A stretch of 64,000 nt of DNA from Isoetes taiwanensis (Eukaryota; Streptophyta; Lycopodiopsida; Isoetales; Isoetaceae): assembly GCA_021234155.1 (NCBI GenBank), contig JAJEKV010000110.1, forward strand, positions 560,187 to 624,186, read 5' to 3'. Below the pieces are notes generated by a model that was not told the origin of the DNA, searched no databases, and was given only the letters and a program-made list of their open reading frames with translations. Shown one piece after another: positions 21,336 through 33,627 of the stretch; position 1 is the stretch's first letter; every line of letters begins with the position of its first letter. Position numbers and translations under genes: made by a program.

Positions 21336-24300
21336 ATGACGAACCGCTTCGTGAACAAGCTTCCACCACCTTTTGTTGTCTCAAGCTCGTCTAGTTCTGA
21401 GGACACGCTTGGGAACAACGTCATTTCTAGTGAAGACCGGCATTCTCCGACTCCTACCTCTACTTCATCGTTGTTGCTTCTCGAAGACACACCGAGTCCA
21501 GCACGTAACAGACTTCCACCACCCTTCCAACCGTCACCAAGTCCTGTAGACAGCACACTGGCATCTCCTTCCAAAGCATCACCACCAGTTCGGAGCATGT
21601 TGCCACCACCCTTTGTTCCATCCCCGGGACCACCTACAGAAGCTCCACAACAATGGGTGTTCAAGAACAAGCTACCCCCTCCCCCCCCTCCCATTTGTTG
21701 CTTCGCCCCCTTCATCCAAACATACAAGGAACACAGAAAGTAAAGAAGACTGTGAGATTCACTACAATTTCTCTCACCAGGACTTCACTATAAATGAGGG
21801 CGGCTCCGGCATGCACTCCTCTTCACACAACAACGGTTGTGACACATGGATTCTTGAGAATTCGATCCGCTCTAAAGGAGATGTTTGCAAGAACTCCTTT
21901 TCAAGATGGTACAAAAACGGTGATGCCACAACCTCTTATGGGCCATCACCATCCTTTAACACTTGTACCCCAGCCTATTCCGGAACAACTTCCGTGGTCT
22001 GTTTTCCTCTACAAGCACACCACTTTCGGGACGAGGAAGTCACCCCGAGTAGAAGTTTCATCGAAGATGAAGACACCAACGAGGAACAAAGAGATTACAT
22101 GTTCTCGAGCCAATCTTCAAAGAAATTCAAGGTGGATTTTGGTTTGAGGGCTTGCTCCTCTGTAAGAAGAAGAAATCTTATGGATGAACACAAAATGATG
22201 AGACTTTTGAGAACTAAATGCTGCTCATTGGGTTGCATCAACAGATTTAACATGGCTAAATTACGAAAGATTAGAGACAACTTCTGGTTCCATGACATTG
22301 GCGGACCCGAAATGCCTACTTAGCTTATCATGTAAGACCGGACCGCAACACCTTCTTGCACTACATTAACCGTCAAGAAGTTTGCCAGAAATGCTTTATG
22401 GTTGTCCACCGTTTAGGGTCCACCAGAATGTCTAGAATACACAAAAGTATAGACTAAAATCCAGCAATCGATGATCATTATGGACCAAGAAGAGTTGTAA
22501 CCATGCATGCCCTTGCTGCTGTGTCATGGATGGAGAAATATTTTAGAGAAACATGTGAGAAGCTACCTAACAGACAACATGTATCATTTAACGATAACAT
22601 CACCAAAAAGATGTTTTTAATGAGTACAAAGAGACTTGCACTTTCGGCTTGACATCTCTTACTCACACTTCACGGTGTGGAAAAGTGAATTCGGTCTTGT
22701 GAAAATTCCTAGAAAACATAGAATGTCTGTTTGCTTGAGGTGTGCAGAATTAAAGAGTCAACGAGAAACTGCAAAGACAGAGGTCGAAAGAAGTAAGCTC
22801 ATGTTCTCCAATCTCTCACTTGTTTCAGAGAAAATGCTTTGACCTGATTTCTTCTACAGATATTGTGCAACAGAACCTTGCCAGACATCGTGAACAACAA
22901 GCGTGAGAGAAAGAAAGCTTGCCAAGCATAGAAAAAAAAAGCTCTTGAACGTCCACTTTGCACATATGCATTGTGATTGATGGAATGGACCAAAAAAACA
23001 ACTCTACCACATTTCTTGAACATTCCTAAAGATGTGCGGAGGAATGTTTTGTTAAGGTCCACCTTGTAGGAGCTATGGTCTTCAAAGGAAGTCTAAAGTG
23101 CAAAGTATTTTTGGCGTATCCAAACTTGCATGGTGACCCGAACCTCACAATTACAATTCTTAACAAGGTCCCAATGCGAGCAAGAGCAATTACCACCGGC
23201 TTTATCTGCAACTTGACAATACTACAAGGGAGAACAAGAATCAAACACTCTTTGCGTACTGTGCCATGTTAGTGGAGTTAGGGATCTTTAGAAAAGTGAA
23301 GCTCGGTTTCTTACTTGTAGGCCACACTCATGATCAGATTGACCAAATGTTCAGCAGATTTTTGCGCCTTAGAAGGAAGAAGGCTTTCTGTCTTCCTTCT
23401 TTAGTTCGAATTATTGAAGATTCTTACACCCCTACTCCAGTGGTCGATCTTCTTAAAGAGACTGCTGATTTCAGAGAGTTTGTTTTCTCTCAACGTTCAA
23501 ACAGAGAACAAGTTGTGAACAAGTTGAATGATCTCACCTTTCAACATCATATCAAGTTCTACTTGAAGGATGGCCAAAGCTTCTTACAGGGGAAGAAGTA
23601 TACCACAACTAAGGACTGGAGTCCACCAGAGGGATTACGCTTCCTTAAATATATTCCAGACACTTCCTTCATAGAACGTGCTGAGCAACTTCCTCTCAAA
23701 ATCCTAAGGAGTCCAAGCGTAAAGAAAAGTACCCCGAGTCATCCTTAAAAGCCATTGAAAATAGAATTTCCTCGGGCTTTACGTTACTTCTTAGAAGAAG
23801 ATCGGATGTGGTGGAGTAATTTCTTTCTCGAACGAAAAAATTGTTGTACAAAATATAGCTCTAAGACAGTTGCAAGAACCATTTCAATGGCCTAACACCT
23901 TCCATCAACCCCAAAGACCAAAGCGGGTCCAAGCGGTGCTACATTTGCACCTACTTGATGAAGACGAGGAGGACCGAGTCATGTACCTCGGACCAAGGCG
24001 CAGAATGAGCCTCAAGGTAATATCACGAAAATTGCCAAAGGTATGCTAATTGCTCTTCCGACCGAGGAGGATGACAAAGGTCGGCCCGCTTACGGATATC
24101 AAAAGTGCTTGACCGCGGTCAAGGAGGAAGGCTTAGTCACTAAACTCAAGATTCATTGGCTTGCAACACGCTCAGAAAATGCTTTTGAAGGTAGATATGA
24201 GTTAGAAATGAGAAGCCAAGGAAAAGGGAGAAAGTCCAAGAAGGTGGGTTGTAGGGACGAGCTGAACCTTAATGACGTGACTATATTGTGCTATGATTTT

Positions 24301-24549
24301 AAATTGAAATCTGACAATCGTCTACGTCAGAAGACTATCGATTTGCTTAAAAAAGCTTGTAATTATGAAGAAGATGATGAAGAAGGTGGTGACAATGCTT
24401 CACCGTCTGTTGATAGTGATGAGGAAGATAACTCAAGCACTTCCTCGAGTGACAGTGAAAGAAGTGAAGGTGATGACGATGGCATAAATGAATATGAAAA
24501 CGTCCTGGATCCCTCTCTCGTCACTCCTCACACTTTTGCACATAACTGA
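21336..24549 (+). pseudogene. Module B: DUF7869-type DDE-like protein, decayed
   Basis: Starts MTNRFVNKLPPPFVV at 21336, with four LPPP motifs in the first 110 residues. It then matches module A through LRTKCCSLGCINRF, a broken middle (in-frame stops near 22321 and 22456), SWMEKYFRETCEKLPN, IPRKHRMSVCLRCAELKSQR, the first acidic motif VIDGMDQK near 22975 (frameshifted on both sides), LTITILNKV near 23145, and GHTHDQIDQMFSRF near 23320. The chromatin-module-like end (KGMLIALPTEED, LKIHWLATR) and acidic tail finish at 24549. The same intron position as module A lies near 22800-22860. At least five frame breaks make it non-functional, so any activity on B's palindromes would need another copy. 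Confidence 0.75.
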
Positions 24550-24922
24550 GTCTTAGAAAAAGACTGTAAATTTTGCATGTGAATATGAAGATTCTATCTT
24601 CAAATTTTGAGAATACTACAGTTTCAGTTACAGACTTACTTCAATTTTTTGTTAAATATTTTATCCTCTGAAATTAGAGTTTCTCTCTTAAAACATACTT
24701 TAAGAACATTCTATTTGCTAAGAAAAGTGACACTTTAAAAAGTCAATTCTTTAAGTTGCAAAAAAAAATTAGTCATTTGGGGGTCAAAATAGAATTTCAT
24801 GCATCCTTTTTTTTTTAACCTCGTTTTACCTCCTTTTTGTAAAAAAAAAAGGGAATCTTTGAGGAATATTCCTTTTACTCTCGTTTCAATGATTTGCTCT
24901 CGTTTAATACGCAACTTTGTTC
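24550..24922. other. Right flank and terminus of module B
   Basis: No gene. Contains A/T runs and a short near-palindrome (GGAATATTCC near 24864). Its last 90 bp resemble the right end of module A. The edge is fixed at about 24922 because the next base begins sequence shared with 33928 onward. Confidence 0.6.
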
Positions 24923-25711
24923 CTCACAAATTTATGCATAAACGAACATACAGCAGGGCCACATGAATGACCATCAGTTTGAAGAGACGTTCTGGAAATT
25001 TTCACAACATCTGAGGTTGTAAAGCTGAAATTATTGCGTCGAAAGCAATTCCAGGAACCTGCATTCAAAGTTTGTTGTCATTGTGCTACAACAGCAAAAT
25101 GCAATGAGCAAGCACTAACCTCTCAATATGTCTGCTTCTGCCATGCAAGCCTGAGCTATCAAAGTGATATATCCCTGGTTTATATCTCTGTGCGAGACAC
25201 GCGCGGCTTACAATCAGAAAACAGGTCCAGTGATGTCCATCACAAGCAGGCACAAACATATACTGGCATTTATCCAGATTCACATGTTTCCTTATTGTTT
25301 TGTAACTATTTGTGTCCTTGGACAATGTCGAGTGAAAAAGAGGGTCAAAGAAATAAAAGGGATGGCTCATTCCTTGGAGCATCAAGTAGTATTCCATGTA
25401 TCTGCAAACATATATATATGATGGCACAATCCTGATGATCACAAATCAGATGAAAGTATCACCTTGAGAAGAGGAGGATCAATTGACCATTGAACCACTG
25501 CGTATCAGCTTCCAAAATTTTGATGTCGGTGGAGCTAATCACGATAGTTTCAGTTCCACTCAGCACCACTTCCAAATGTGTATGTGGCTTTAGATAGACA
25601 GGGACTGCTGAAGCTCTATCATCTCTAGTTCTAAACACACACGAGAACATTTGCTCACAATCCATTCAAATATTTTAAATTGAAAAAGTACAACACATAT
25701 CATAGAAAACT
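24923..25711 (-). pseudogene. Ulp1-type SUMO protease fragment, copy 1
   Basis: This is a minus-strand fragment with high identity to 33928-34700 and to the Ulp1 part of the third copy. It contains the Ulp1 (C48) landmarks: QWFNGQLILL substrate strand, MFVPACDGHHWTCFLIV (catalytic His), YHFDSSGLHG (catalytic Asp) and QTDGHSCGPAVCSFMHKF (oxyanion Gln region and catalytic Cys) at the edge near 24935-24990. A likely intron near 25400-25455 separates two exons. Ulp1 enzymes remove SUMO from proteins and are common passengers in plant transposons. The RING and phosphatase parts present in the other copies are missing, and module B abuts the Cys end directly. Confidence 0.75.
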
Positions 25712-26040
25712 TCTTCAGGGTAACACCAATATATACTAGTGACAACTAACTACTTTACAAAGTAGGCAGAAGTGGTACCACTAAGACAAGCAAGAACTCT
25801 TACAACTGCAAGGTCTCTTCATGAAAACATCGTTCCAGGTATAGTGCTGGACATAAAACTTTTTTTCTAAATATTTGGCACTTATGACAACTCAACTTTT
25901 CACTACTTCATATACATGCTTAAATAAACTAGGCCAAAAGTATTCAGCTCTTAAAAATTTTCTTTGCAGTTGTATCATAAAACTTATTGCAGTCTCGTTT
26001 TTGCAGTTGTATCAATAAAGCTTATTGCACTTGGATTCAA
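25712..26040. other. No gene seen
   Basis: AT-rich sequence without a credible frame. A short duplicated phrase (TTTGCAGTTGTATCA near 25965 and 26000) is the only structure noticed. Confidence 0.4.
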
Positions 26041-26400
26041 TTTTATTTATTCTCACCCCACCACACTCCATCATCTATCCCACCACTAAATTTCATCCAC
26101 CATAGACTACCACCACATCTTTGCGACCACCACATTTATCACCACATTTCAAACACACCATCTCCCACCACCACATGCAACCCCTCCACCACCACCACCA
26201 CACTCCACCATGTCCCACACCACACCCCTCCACCACACTCCACCACCACCACCACCACCACCACACTCCACCACACCACACTCCACAACACCACATCACA
26301 CCACCACCACCACACCCCACCACCACACTCCTTCAAAGACCACCACACTCCACTCCACCACACCATACCATCACACACCACCACCACCACCCTGCACAAT
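26041..26400. repeat. (CCA)n-rich low-complexity tract
   Basis: About 360 bp almost free of G on the plus strand, made of CCA, CACCA and CCACACTCCA units. Long open frames on both strands are a by-product of the repeat. Confidence 0.9.
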
Positions 26401-26552
26401 GTTAGTGTTCATTTCATGCAGATGCTATTGTTCAAGAGGTTTAAGGACCAACATCCACAAATTAAGATTCGTCTTCGAGCTTTTGAGAAGCTAAAACCCT
26501 AGTTTGTTGTGAAATTGAAGGACTTCAATAGTTCTTTGCTGCATTCAAAGAC

Positions 26553-28262
26553 GTGAGGATGCAAATGCTAATGGATGGACTCAATGGGATGAGAACCAAA
26601 CATCCGAAGAATTGCACTTGCACCTGCGATGTTTGCAGATCACATGAACTTGGTCAATGCAGGGCACACCAGCATAAAATTGCAAGTACAGGAAGCCTGT
26701 GGAGATCTATATTGTGTCCAAAGAGTGAATTAGATGAGTTTCACAAGAAGGCGTGCATCCTTGGAGATTGTGAGCTGTGTGGAATCAAGAAGTTTCAGAT
26801 CTGTCCCATGGAAGAAAGTGGCAGTAACAGGAAAGTGAAATGGGAGTACATTGACTATGAAAAAAGAGAACGTCTCGAGTTCTGGTAGGAGGTAGGAGAC
26901 TGACTCATCAGTACAATGAGACAGAACCCAAGGAACCTGTAGATAAACTGAAAGAGCATCTAAAAATCTTTCCACTGCATAATTTCAGGTACCAATGGCA
27001 GGCAAAACAATTTAAGGAGCTTCTGGAGAATCTCCCAGCCGATGCATGTCTTTCGGTAGTGGATTTTACAGAGAACTATACATTCAAGGAGCAAGAGGAG
27101 GTGCAGTCGATGCGCTGGGTCAATAACCAGATTATTATTTTGGTTCAAATAATATATCAGTACGACTCAGTGACAGATGAGATTATCAAGGAAACACATT
27201 ACTATGTATCAGATGATAGGGAACACGATACTTTGTTCGTGCAACACTGCTTCATGAAGCACCACAAATATCTGGTGCAGAAAGGAAGGGTGCCAAAGAG
27301 ACATTATGTGTTTTCAGATGGTGCAGCATCTCAATTCAAGGTTTCTAGACCACTTTACTTTGTGGCTAGGTACACAAACGACACTGATGTCTATATGATG
27401 TAGAATTTTTTTGGTTCTAACTACGGGAAAGGTGAACACGATGGCAAAGCTGCTGAGTTGAAGAGATGGTTAAGACAACTGCAATTAAAATACAACAGCA
27501 TAAAATTGGGTAATGCTCATGAAGTGGTAGAAGTTGCCGAAGAGATGTTTACTTGTGGAACATCCGAGTGGATGAACACATCTGAAACCAGCAAGAGGAA
27601 AAATATAAAAAGGTTCTTTTGGGAACTCAAGGTGGAGGATATAGATAGAAAGAAAGCATGGGGTGCAGAAAGGATTTTGGACACTAGGTAGATCCATTGT
27701 GTACATGCATTCAATCCTGAATCTCCATTGCAGTTGCACACGAGGGAACTTTCATGCTTCTGCAGCTATTGCTTGGATGGCATGTGGGATAGTTGTGTGA
27801 ACAAGCACTATGTTGATGTTTGGAAACTTCAAGTTATTGTACCATCCTCCAATGTGCATGCTGAATTGAGGACCGTAAATCCAGCAGGTCCTTGTTCTCC
27901 TCCAATCCCACGATGTTAGCAGAGGCACTTAGAGTTGGTGATAATTTTGCTGTTCGTTGCTCCGAAAGGGAATGATGAGGGTTCTGAATTTTGGATTCTG
28001 ATGTGCACAAAACCAAAATGGATAGTGGAGAAAGACTTCCAACTCAATGGAACATGGTACCTCGCCGGTAATAGTGTCATAGAAGGTATATGTTACAAGA
28101 AGGGCGCAAGATCAACCGTTAGCTATGATCTTTGTAGTAAAGACGCCTTAGGCATAGTATTCACAACACAGATCTGTGCAATCAGACTTCACATGCCACC
28201 AACTAAATGTCAAAACAGGACTGTATATAGGCTGGATCCTTTAGGCGAGGAGAAAATTTTAT
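26553..28262 (+). pseudogene. DDE-like transposase pseudogene of a second, DFTENY/SDGAASQFK type
   Basis: Coding sequence can be followed in pieces. A cysteine-rich start (CTCTCDVCRSHELGQC, then HKKACILGDCELCG) ends in TAG at 26886. The core carries three acidic motifs, VVDFTENYTFKEQ (about 27056), YVFSDGAASQFK (about 27305) and YGKGEHDGKAAELKRWL (about 27420), with a TAG at 27401. After another TAG at 27689 come RELSCFCSYCLDGMWDSCVNKHYVDVW and, in a new frame, a BAH-like end with NGTWYLAGNSVIEGICY and ending about 28262. The order resembles the DUF7869-type genes (cysteine-rich head, D-D-D/E core, chromatin-module-like tail), suggesting a distant relation. Multiple stops mean it is dead. I do not know a formal family name. 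Confidence 0.65.
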
Positions 28263-28659
28263 AGAATTTACCCAAAGTTCTTTCTGATGAGGATAAAATA
28301 TAAAATCATTCTGTAATTTTCAGAACTCATCTGAAGTTTTGTGCTTCAGCTGTGAAAATGAGTTGGTCTTGATTTCTTTTGAAGATTTGAATTTTTTTAA
28401 ACACTTGATTCCTTTGTTTGTGAGATGAATTGAATATGAATTTTCATTCAAATGAATTGAGGTTACAGTAACAATTATGTACATAAGAAAGATATACAGT
28501 GATTTTAAAGTACGAGGTGACTCATGCACCTACATACTTCCCAATATATATGTTCCTCTCAGTTCCAGCTTTTGTTGCTTCTAATCTTAAAATTTCAAGC
28601 ATGAACACTCTAACATCAACTAGATCCTGGTCTGAAATGTCCACAACCTGCAGTTAAGT
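28263..28659. other. No gene seen
   Basis: AT-rich, no coding signal recognised. Confidence 0.4.
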
Positions 28660-31600
28660 GTAATTCTCAAAACCATTGCCAAGAGTTAGTTAGGCTCACT
28701 TGTTAGTTACGATGCCTCTCCTTCATATACCCTTTCTTCCCTTTTCATCTTCATCAGCTCATCTGTGTTCTCCTCTTGTCGGCTCTCCCTTTAGCCTACT
28801 TCCTTTTGGTCGGCATAGTTTTTGATGGAACCCTTCGTCCTCGCATCTCTTTTGAGATGCCGTCAGCTTCTGCTCTACTTTTCGGGTTTTTCTTGTGGTT
28901 GCCTTGGCCATCTCAAGTTTGAAGTTTACGTGGCTTCTTCGAGTTAAGCCATCCGCTATTTAGGGTCAAGTATGGCTTCTTGTCCGACACCACAGTTTCG
29001 GACATTTTGTGCAACCCGTTCTTATTTTGGGCAGATTTCAGGCATTTTGTGCAACCCATTCTTATTTGGGCATTTATTTTTGCGGTTTTTCCAGCAAGAA
29101 GTGCAAAACCGCATCAAGGGCATTCCAGTAGAACCTATTTTTGTTTGGGCATTAAAATTTGTTTGTTTGGGCCTTTTCTCTGCAGATTTCCCAACCAAGG
29201 CGTGCAAATGCAAATCGGTCATTTTATTTTGAGAAGTGTTCTATTTTCTCGTCATAAGCCTTATTCCTTTTTGGATTTGGTGCGGATCATCATTCGATTC
29301 TTCTCCATCCCCTTTCCGTCATCCGAAAGCCCTTAACAAAAATTGCCTGATCTGAACTAGTCTATTGAAAAATCTAGGTGGATACATGGATTTGTTGCTT
29401 GGCCGGATCTTTGCTTGTGTATTTTCTCGAAAGATATTTGCTGTTGGGAGTGCAAGAGATGATTTGCGAGAATCGGGGTTTCGTGGCCCTAATAAAGCAT
29501 GGTGCGGACTGCTTTGCATAGCACCGGCTTGCTCTTAGGCATTCACACAATGCCGCATTTTAGATATGGCGGCAGGTTGCTTTGAAATGCCAAAGAAACC
29601 ATGTTATATGGCTATTAAGATGAGCATACGACTGATAGGAAGCCCGGTGCTCTGTCCCCCGAGTGATCTTCCAACAAAGAATGTAGGACCAAGGGATGAC
29701 GATTCAAAAAAGATGCAGGTTGCCGATGTGCTTCTAATCGGATGAGTAACATAATCTTGGGGCCATTTTTGCAATGTGTGTGACCTTGTTTTGCCCTACG
29801 CTTTTATGATGAGCAACATAAAGGGATTTAGCTTGATAACTTGGCGATTCTACACTCTTCCATGGAGCAAACAAAATTGGGCTGGTAGCGGCCCGTGTGT
29901 GTGTTACTAGTGAGTATCAAGACCCTAAGGAAGCGACAATCTGAACTTTGCTACACATTATCATGGCTTTGAGGGCGAAGACGTCCTTCTCAACCAGATC
30001 AAGCCGTGGAACAGAGATAACACTTTTTTTACCCAAGGAAAATAGAGACCCAAGAAAAAGCAGTTAGTCTTGACACCGCGATCCATTTCGGATAAGCATT
30101 CTTTTCCAATTCTCATTCTTGAGATTTTCTCTTTCTATTTCTATCCATTTCTCGCCTTCTTTCATTCTTAAGAGTTTCTTCTTTAATTTAATTCTTCATT
30201 CCTTCCCTTGCTTTGTTGCATTGTCAAGCTTTGATTGGTCTTCTCCTTTATTTCCTAAGCACATTTGTGATTTCTGAAGAGTGTTTTTAAGCTTGTTGTG
30301 ACAAGAATTCTTCTTGGACTTCTCATGGGGTTGAGTAAGCCTGTGATTTAAGTTTGATATGACCAACGCTTCTTCTTATGTAGACGCCTTATTTGTGTTC
30401 TTAGTGCAGGCCATTCTCCTTTGTTCACTTTCGGCAGTTTGGTACCCATCCACGGTTGGAAGTCTTGACTATTTTGCATTAGATTTGGCATGGACCATGA
30501 TGAAAGATACCTTCTAGTTCTTTAAACCTTGTTCCCCTATTATTTCTCATTTTGGTCTGTGTCTAGCCTTCAATAACTCTTGAAGTATTGACCAAACCTC
30601 AACTTGTCTAATTGTGATACATATTCTTGAGATGCATATTCTTGAGATGCTTGGCATGTTTCCTTTTCATTCGTGGCATTTTTAGATGATGTGCGCTTTT
30701 GAACTTCAATGATGCAAGAGTTAGAACATTTCGTTCCAAAGTGGCATTTATGGCTAGGTTGTGCATCAATTTAAATCATGTCTAAGCATGTCTACAGTTC
30801 CTAGTCATAGAGCTTATTCTTCAACATTGCAATGACAATTTGGCACTTTTTGCAACTCTATTTTACCCAATATTTCTTAAATTGCAGCTTTTGAACGAGC
30901 CTTTATGGATAGAACCTTGTTAAGTTGCCAACCTTTGCATATTTATGAATTCACGAGTACTTTTTATTTAGTGCCAACTTATGTTTGACCCTTCATAATA
31001 GCATAGTTTAGTTGTAGCTCCTCATGATTTTTTATCATTATTTTCTAATGCCTCTTTCTGTGTCTTGGCAGTATTTTCATAAGATGGGTTATTTTGAGCA
31101 TTTGAAGGTAGGGATAATGGTAGTCATACTTGACCTAGACAGTTTTCTTGTTTTTATGTTGATTGTCGCATGCATACAAGAGGCCGGGATTGAGGTGTTT
31201 TTTCTGTAGATCCTTCACATTCCTTGTGGATGTATTAATCATTTTTATAGGTTCTTTTGTATGGTTGATAAGTGTCCATCTTATATAGGTTCTTTCGTAT
31301 GGCAGATCTTTTATTCAAATATTTAGGATTTTCTGGGTATACCATGGATGGTGTTGTTGAGTTGCTTGAATTGGAGAGATGTTTACTAACCTTGGTGCCT
31401 TTGTTGACCTAATGATATATTGAAGGACTGCTTCCTTGGCCATCCTTGCAACAATGGTTTTCCTTTTCAACAATTACTAGTATCTCCGTCAGAGCTCATG
31501 AACATGTGTGCGTGTATGTTGCTCCCAATCACAATCACAATCATACAAGCTCAATCATAATGGTTTAAATTTGAACCGATCTAATTCTTAATCGATACGG

Positions 31601-32587
31601 AATGGAAATGGAAGCCATTGGAGCTTGGTTAATAATTACCAAGAGTTTCTACTTAAATCTTATGCTTATCTTTAGCCGCAAGGGATTTCTAGTTTACCAA
31701 AGTTGTTATTAATTAATTTGGACAGTGGACATGTTTGTGATGTTGTTGGGATGATATTTGTCAACGTTTGAGAGAAAGTCGGCAATTTAAAATGAGACAC
31801 TTGATGGTCTTTATAAATTTTATCTAGACCCTTGTACATTCTTTACGAAGATGGGTTTGTGACTCTTTGTATCACAGGGGCCCTAGTAGTAAAGTTTATT
31901 TTCAAGATTTCCCACCAATTTCAGCCTCGTTTTAGTTTTATCTTGATAACATTAATATCTAGACCTTATGTGCCCATGTTATATTCAGAATCCAATCTTC
32001 AACTTTAGCCTTTCGACCTTTCGTCTTTCTATAACCCTTGCCTTTCCTTTACTCAAAAGTCCATAGATATGATGCCATTGGATTTGATGAGGTATTGAGG
32101 TGTTATTGCCTGTTTAGTCCCTAGCTGTATATTTAAAACCTGACTAATATTTTGGGATTCTCTATAAATACCATGGATGGTGACGATGAGTTGCTTGGAT
32201 TGGAGATACGTTTACTAGCTTTGGTGCCTTTGTAGACCTGATGATATATATTGAAAGGCTATTTGGCTTGCTTGGCCTCATTCCTAGAACTGGTGTTTAT
32301 GGAAGCCTTTACCATACTATGACGAGATGTTGTCAAGTACGGTGTTTTTCTTCAATATTTCTGATAGAATTATGCTTTCCCATCCTTGCAACAATGGTTT
32401 TCCTTTTCAACAATTACTAGTATCTCCTGCCGTGGGCTAGGGCCCTTCGACCCCTAAGCCCCTAGACTTACTGCCTTTGTTTTTCAGCATTGTTGTACAT
32501 TGTGTTATTTAGTGGAGACACCCAGATGGGGCTTTTCTTTCAGTTTCTCTCTCCATGTGAGTTGCTTGCTGGTTTTGAGAATTGAAC
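28660..32587 (+). mobile_element. Non-coding element, unit 1 of a head-to-tail pair sharing termini
   Basis: Its first about 150 bp (from TGTAATTCTCAAAACC) recur at 32614, and its last about 120 bp (ending GGTTTTGAGAATTGAAC) recur at 33780-33832. The two ends are partly inverted relative to each other (AATTCTCAAAACC and GGTTTTGAGAATT). Inside, a block at about 31325-31495 is repeated at about 32155-32430 (shared phrases TACCATGGATGGTG and CATCCTTGCAACAATGG). No coding domain is recognised. It may be a large LTR or a non-autonomous element. Strand is arbitrary. Confidence 0.5.
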
Positions 32588-32613
32588 TTATCTTCGTATC
32601 ACGATAAGAAGAT
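32588..32613. repeat. Spacer hairpin between the paired elements
   Basis: CTTATCTTC and GAAGATAAG form an inverted repeat that almost fills the 26 bp between the two units. Confidence 0.6.
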
Positions 32614-32765
32614 AAGTGTAATTCTCAAAACCATTGCCAAGAGTTAGTTAGGCTCACTTATTAGTTACGATGCCTCTCCTTCATATACCCTTTCTTCCCT
32701 TTTCATCTTCATCAGCTCATCTGTGTTCTCCTCTTGTCGACTCTCCCTTTAGCCCTACTTCCCAC

Positions 32766-32822
32766 CCGCCCACCCAAGACCCACCCACCCCACCCACCCA
32801 CCCCACCCACCCACCCACCCAT
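32766..32822. repeat. (CCCA)n microsatellite
   Basis: CCCACC units in a C/A-only run. Confidence 0.85.
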
Positions 32823-32939
32823 ATGTCCACCTCATATGTGCAAGTTTTGTTAGTGGAGCATAGTAGCTCAAGCAACATTAGCATGTGGCTAATGTGTGGC
32901 TCGCATGCTGTGGTGCATGCTTTGTTTTGGTGAAGCTTT

Positions 32940-33105
32940 GTGGTTCGAGCAGCATTAGCATGTGGCTAATGTGTGGCTCTTTGTGGCATGGTGGCCTTGA
33001 GTTGGGCAGCATTAGCATGGTGGCTAATGTGTGGCCTTTTGTGGCATGGTGGCCTTGAGTTGAGCAGCATTAGCATGATGGCTAATGTGTGGCTCTTTGT
33101 GTGGC
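32940..33105. repeat. Minisatellite, about 58 bp unit, three copies
   Basis: Each unit carries GCAGCATTAGCATG, TGGCTAATGTGTGGC and TGTGGCATGGTGGCCTTGAG. A partial earlier copy is at 32870-32910. Confidence 0.8.
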
Positions 33106-33169
33106 CTTGTGTGGCTATTATTGTGGCATTGTGGCTCTTGAGCTTGAGCATTGTGACTTTTGTTGTGGT

Positions 33170-33305
33170 CTAGTGCCTAGTTGGAGGCCTAGTGCATGGT
33201 TGGGGCCGTTGTGCCTGGTTGAGGCCTGTGTGCCTGGTTGAGGCTTTGTGCCTGGTTGGAGGCCCTAGTGCCTGGTTGGAGGCCTTGGTGCCTGGATGGC
33301 CTTGG
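33170..33305. repeat. Minisatellite, about 20-22 bp unit, six or more copies
   Basis: Units of the type GTGCCTGGTTGGAGGCC with variations; G/T-rich plus strand. Confidence 0.8.
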
Positions 33306-33627
33306 TGGCTTTTGGTTCGTCTTTCTTGTGTATGCAGGGTTTAGCGTGGATGTTTGGAAGAGAGCTTTGGATTTGAAGCACAAGATGAAGATCTATGGAG
33401 AAGACAATTCAAACTTGTTTCGTCTTTGGCAACTTCATTGCTGTAATGTATTTTCACCCAATAAGGCTAGTCAACATGAGGGTACAAGATCTATTATGTT
33501 TTTGGACCTAGCATTTGTTAGTGATCCCATTATTGTCAGGGTTTTTCCTCGAAAACCCGAAAGGGCGAGGTTTTTTAATCCCGGCCATAATGGTTTCACT
33601 AACTTGCTATCAGTATGTGTGGCAGCT

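Noticed and set aside
18700-24922. Similar sequences at about 18705-18804 and 24835-24922 as the two LTRs of one element
   Set aside because: They are better explained as the right ends of two tandem modules. The first continues module A across the retrotransposon, and neither has the TG...CA borders of an LTR.
25987-26502. His/Pro/Thr-rich and Gly/Trp/Val-rich frames on both strands
   Set aside because: By-products of the CCA repeat.
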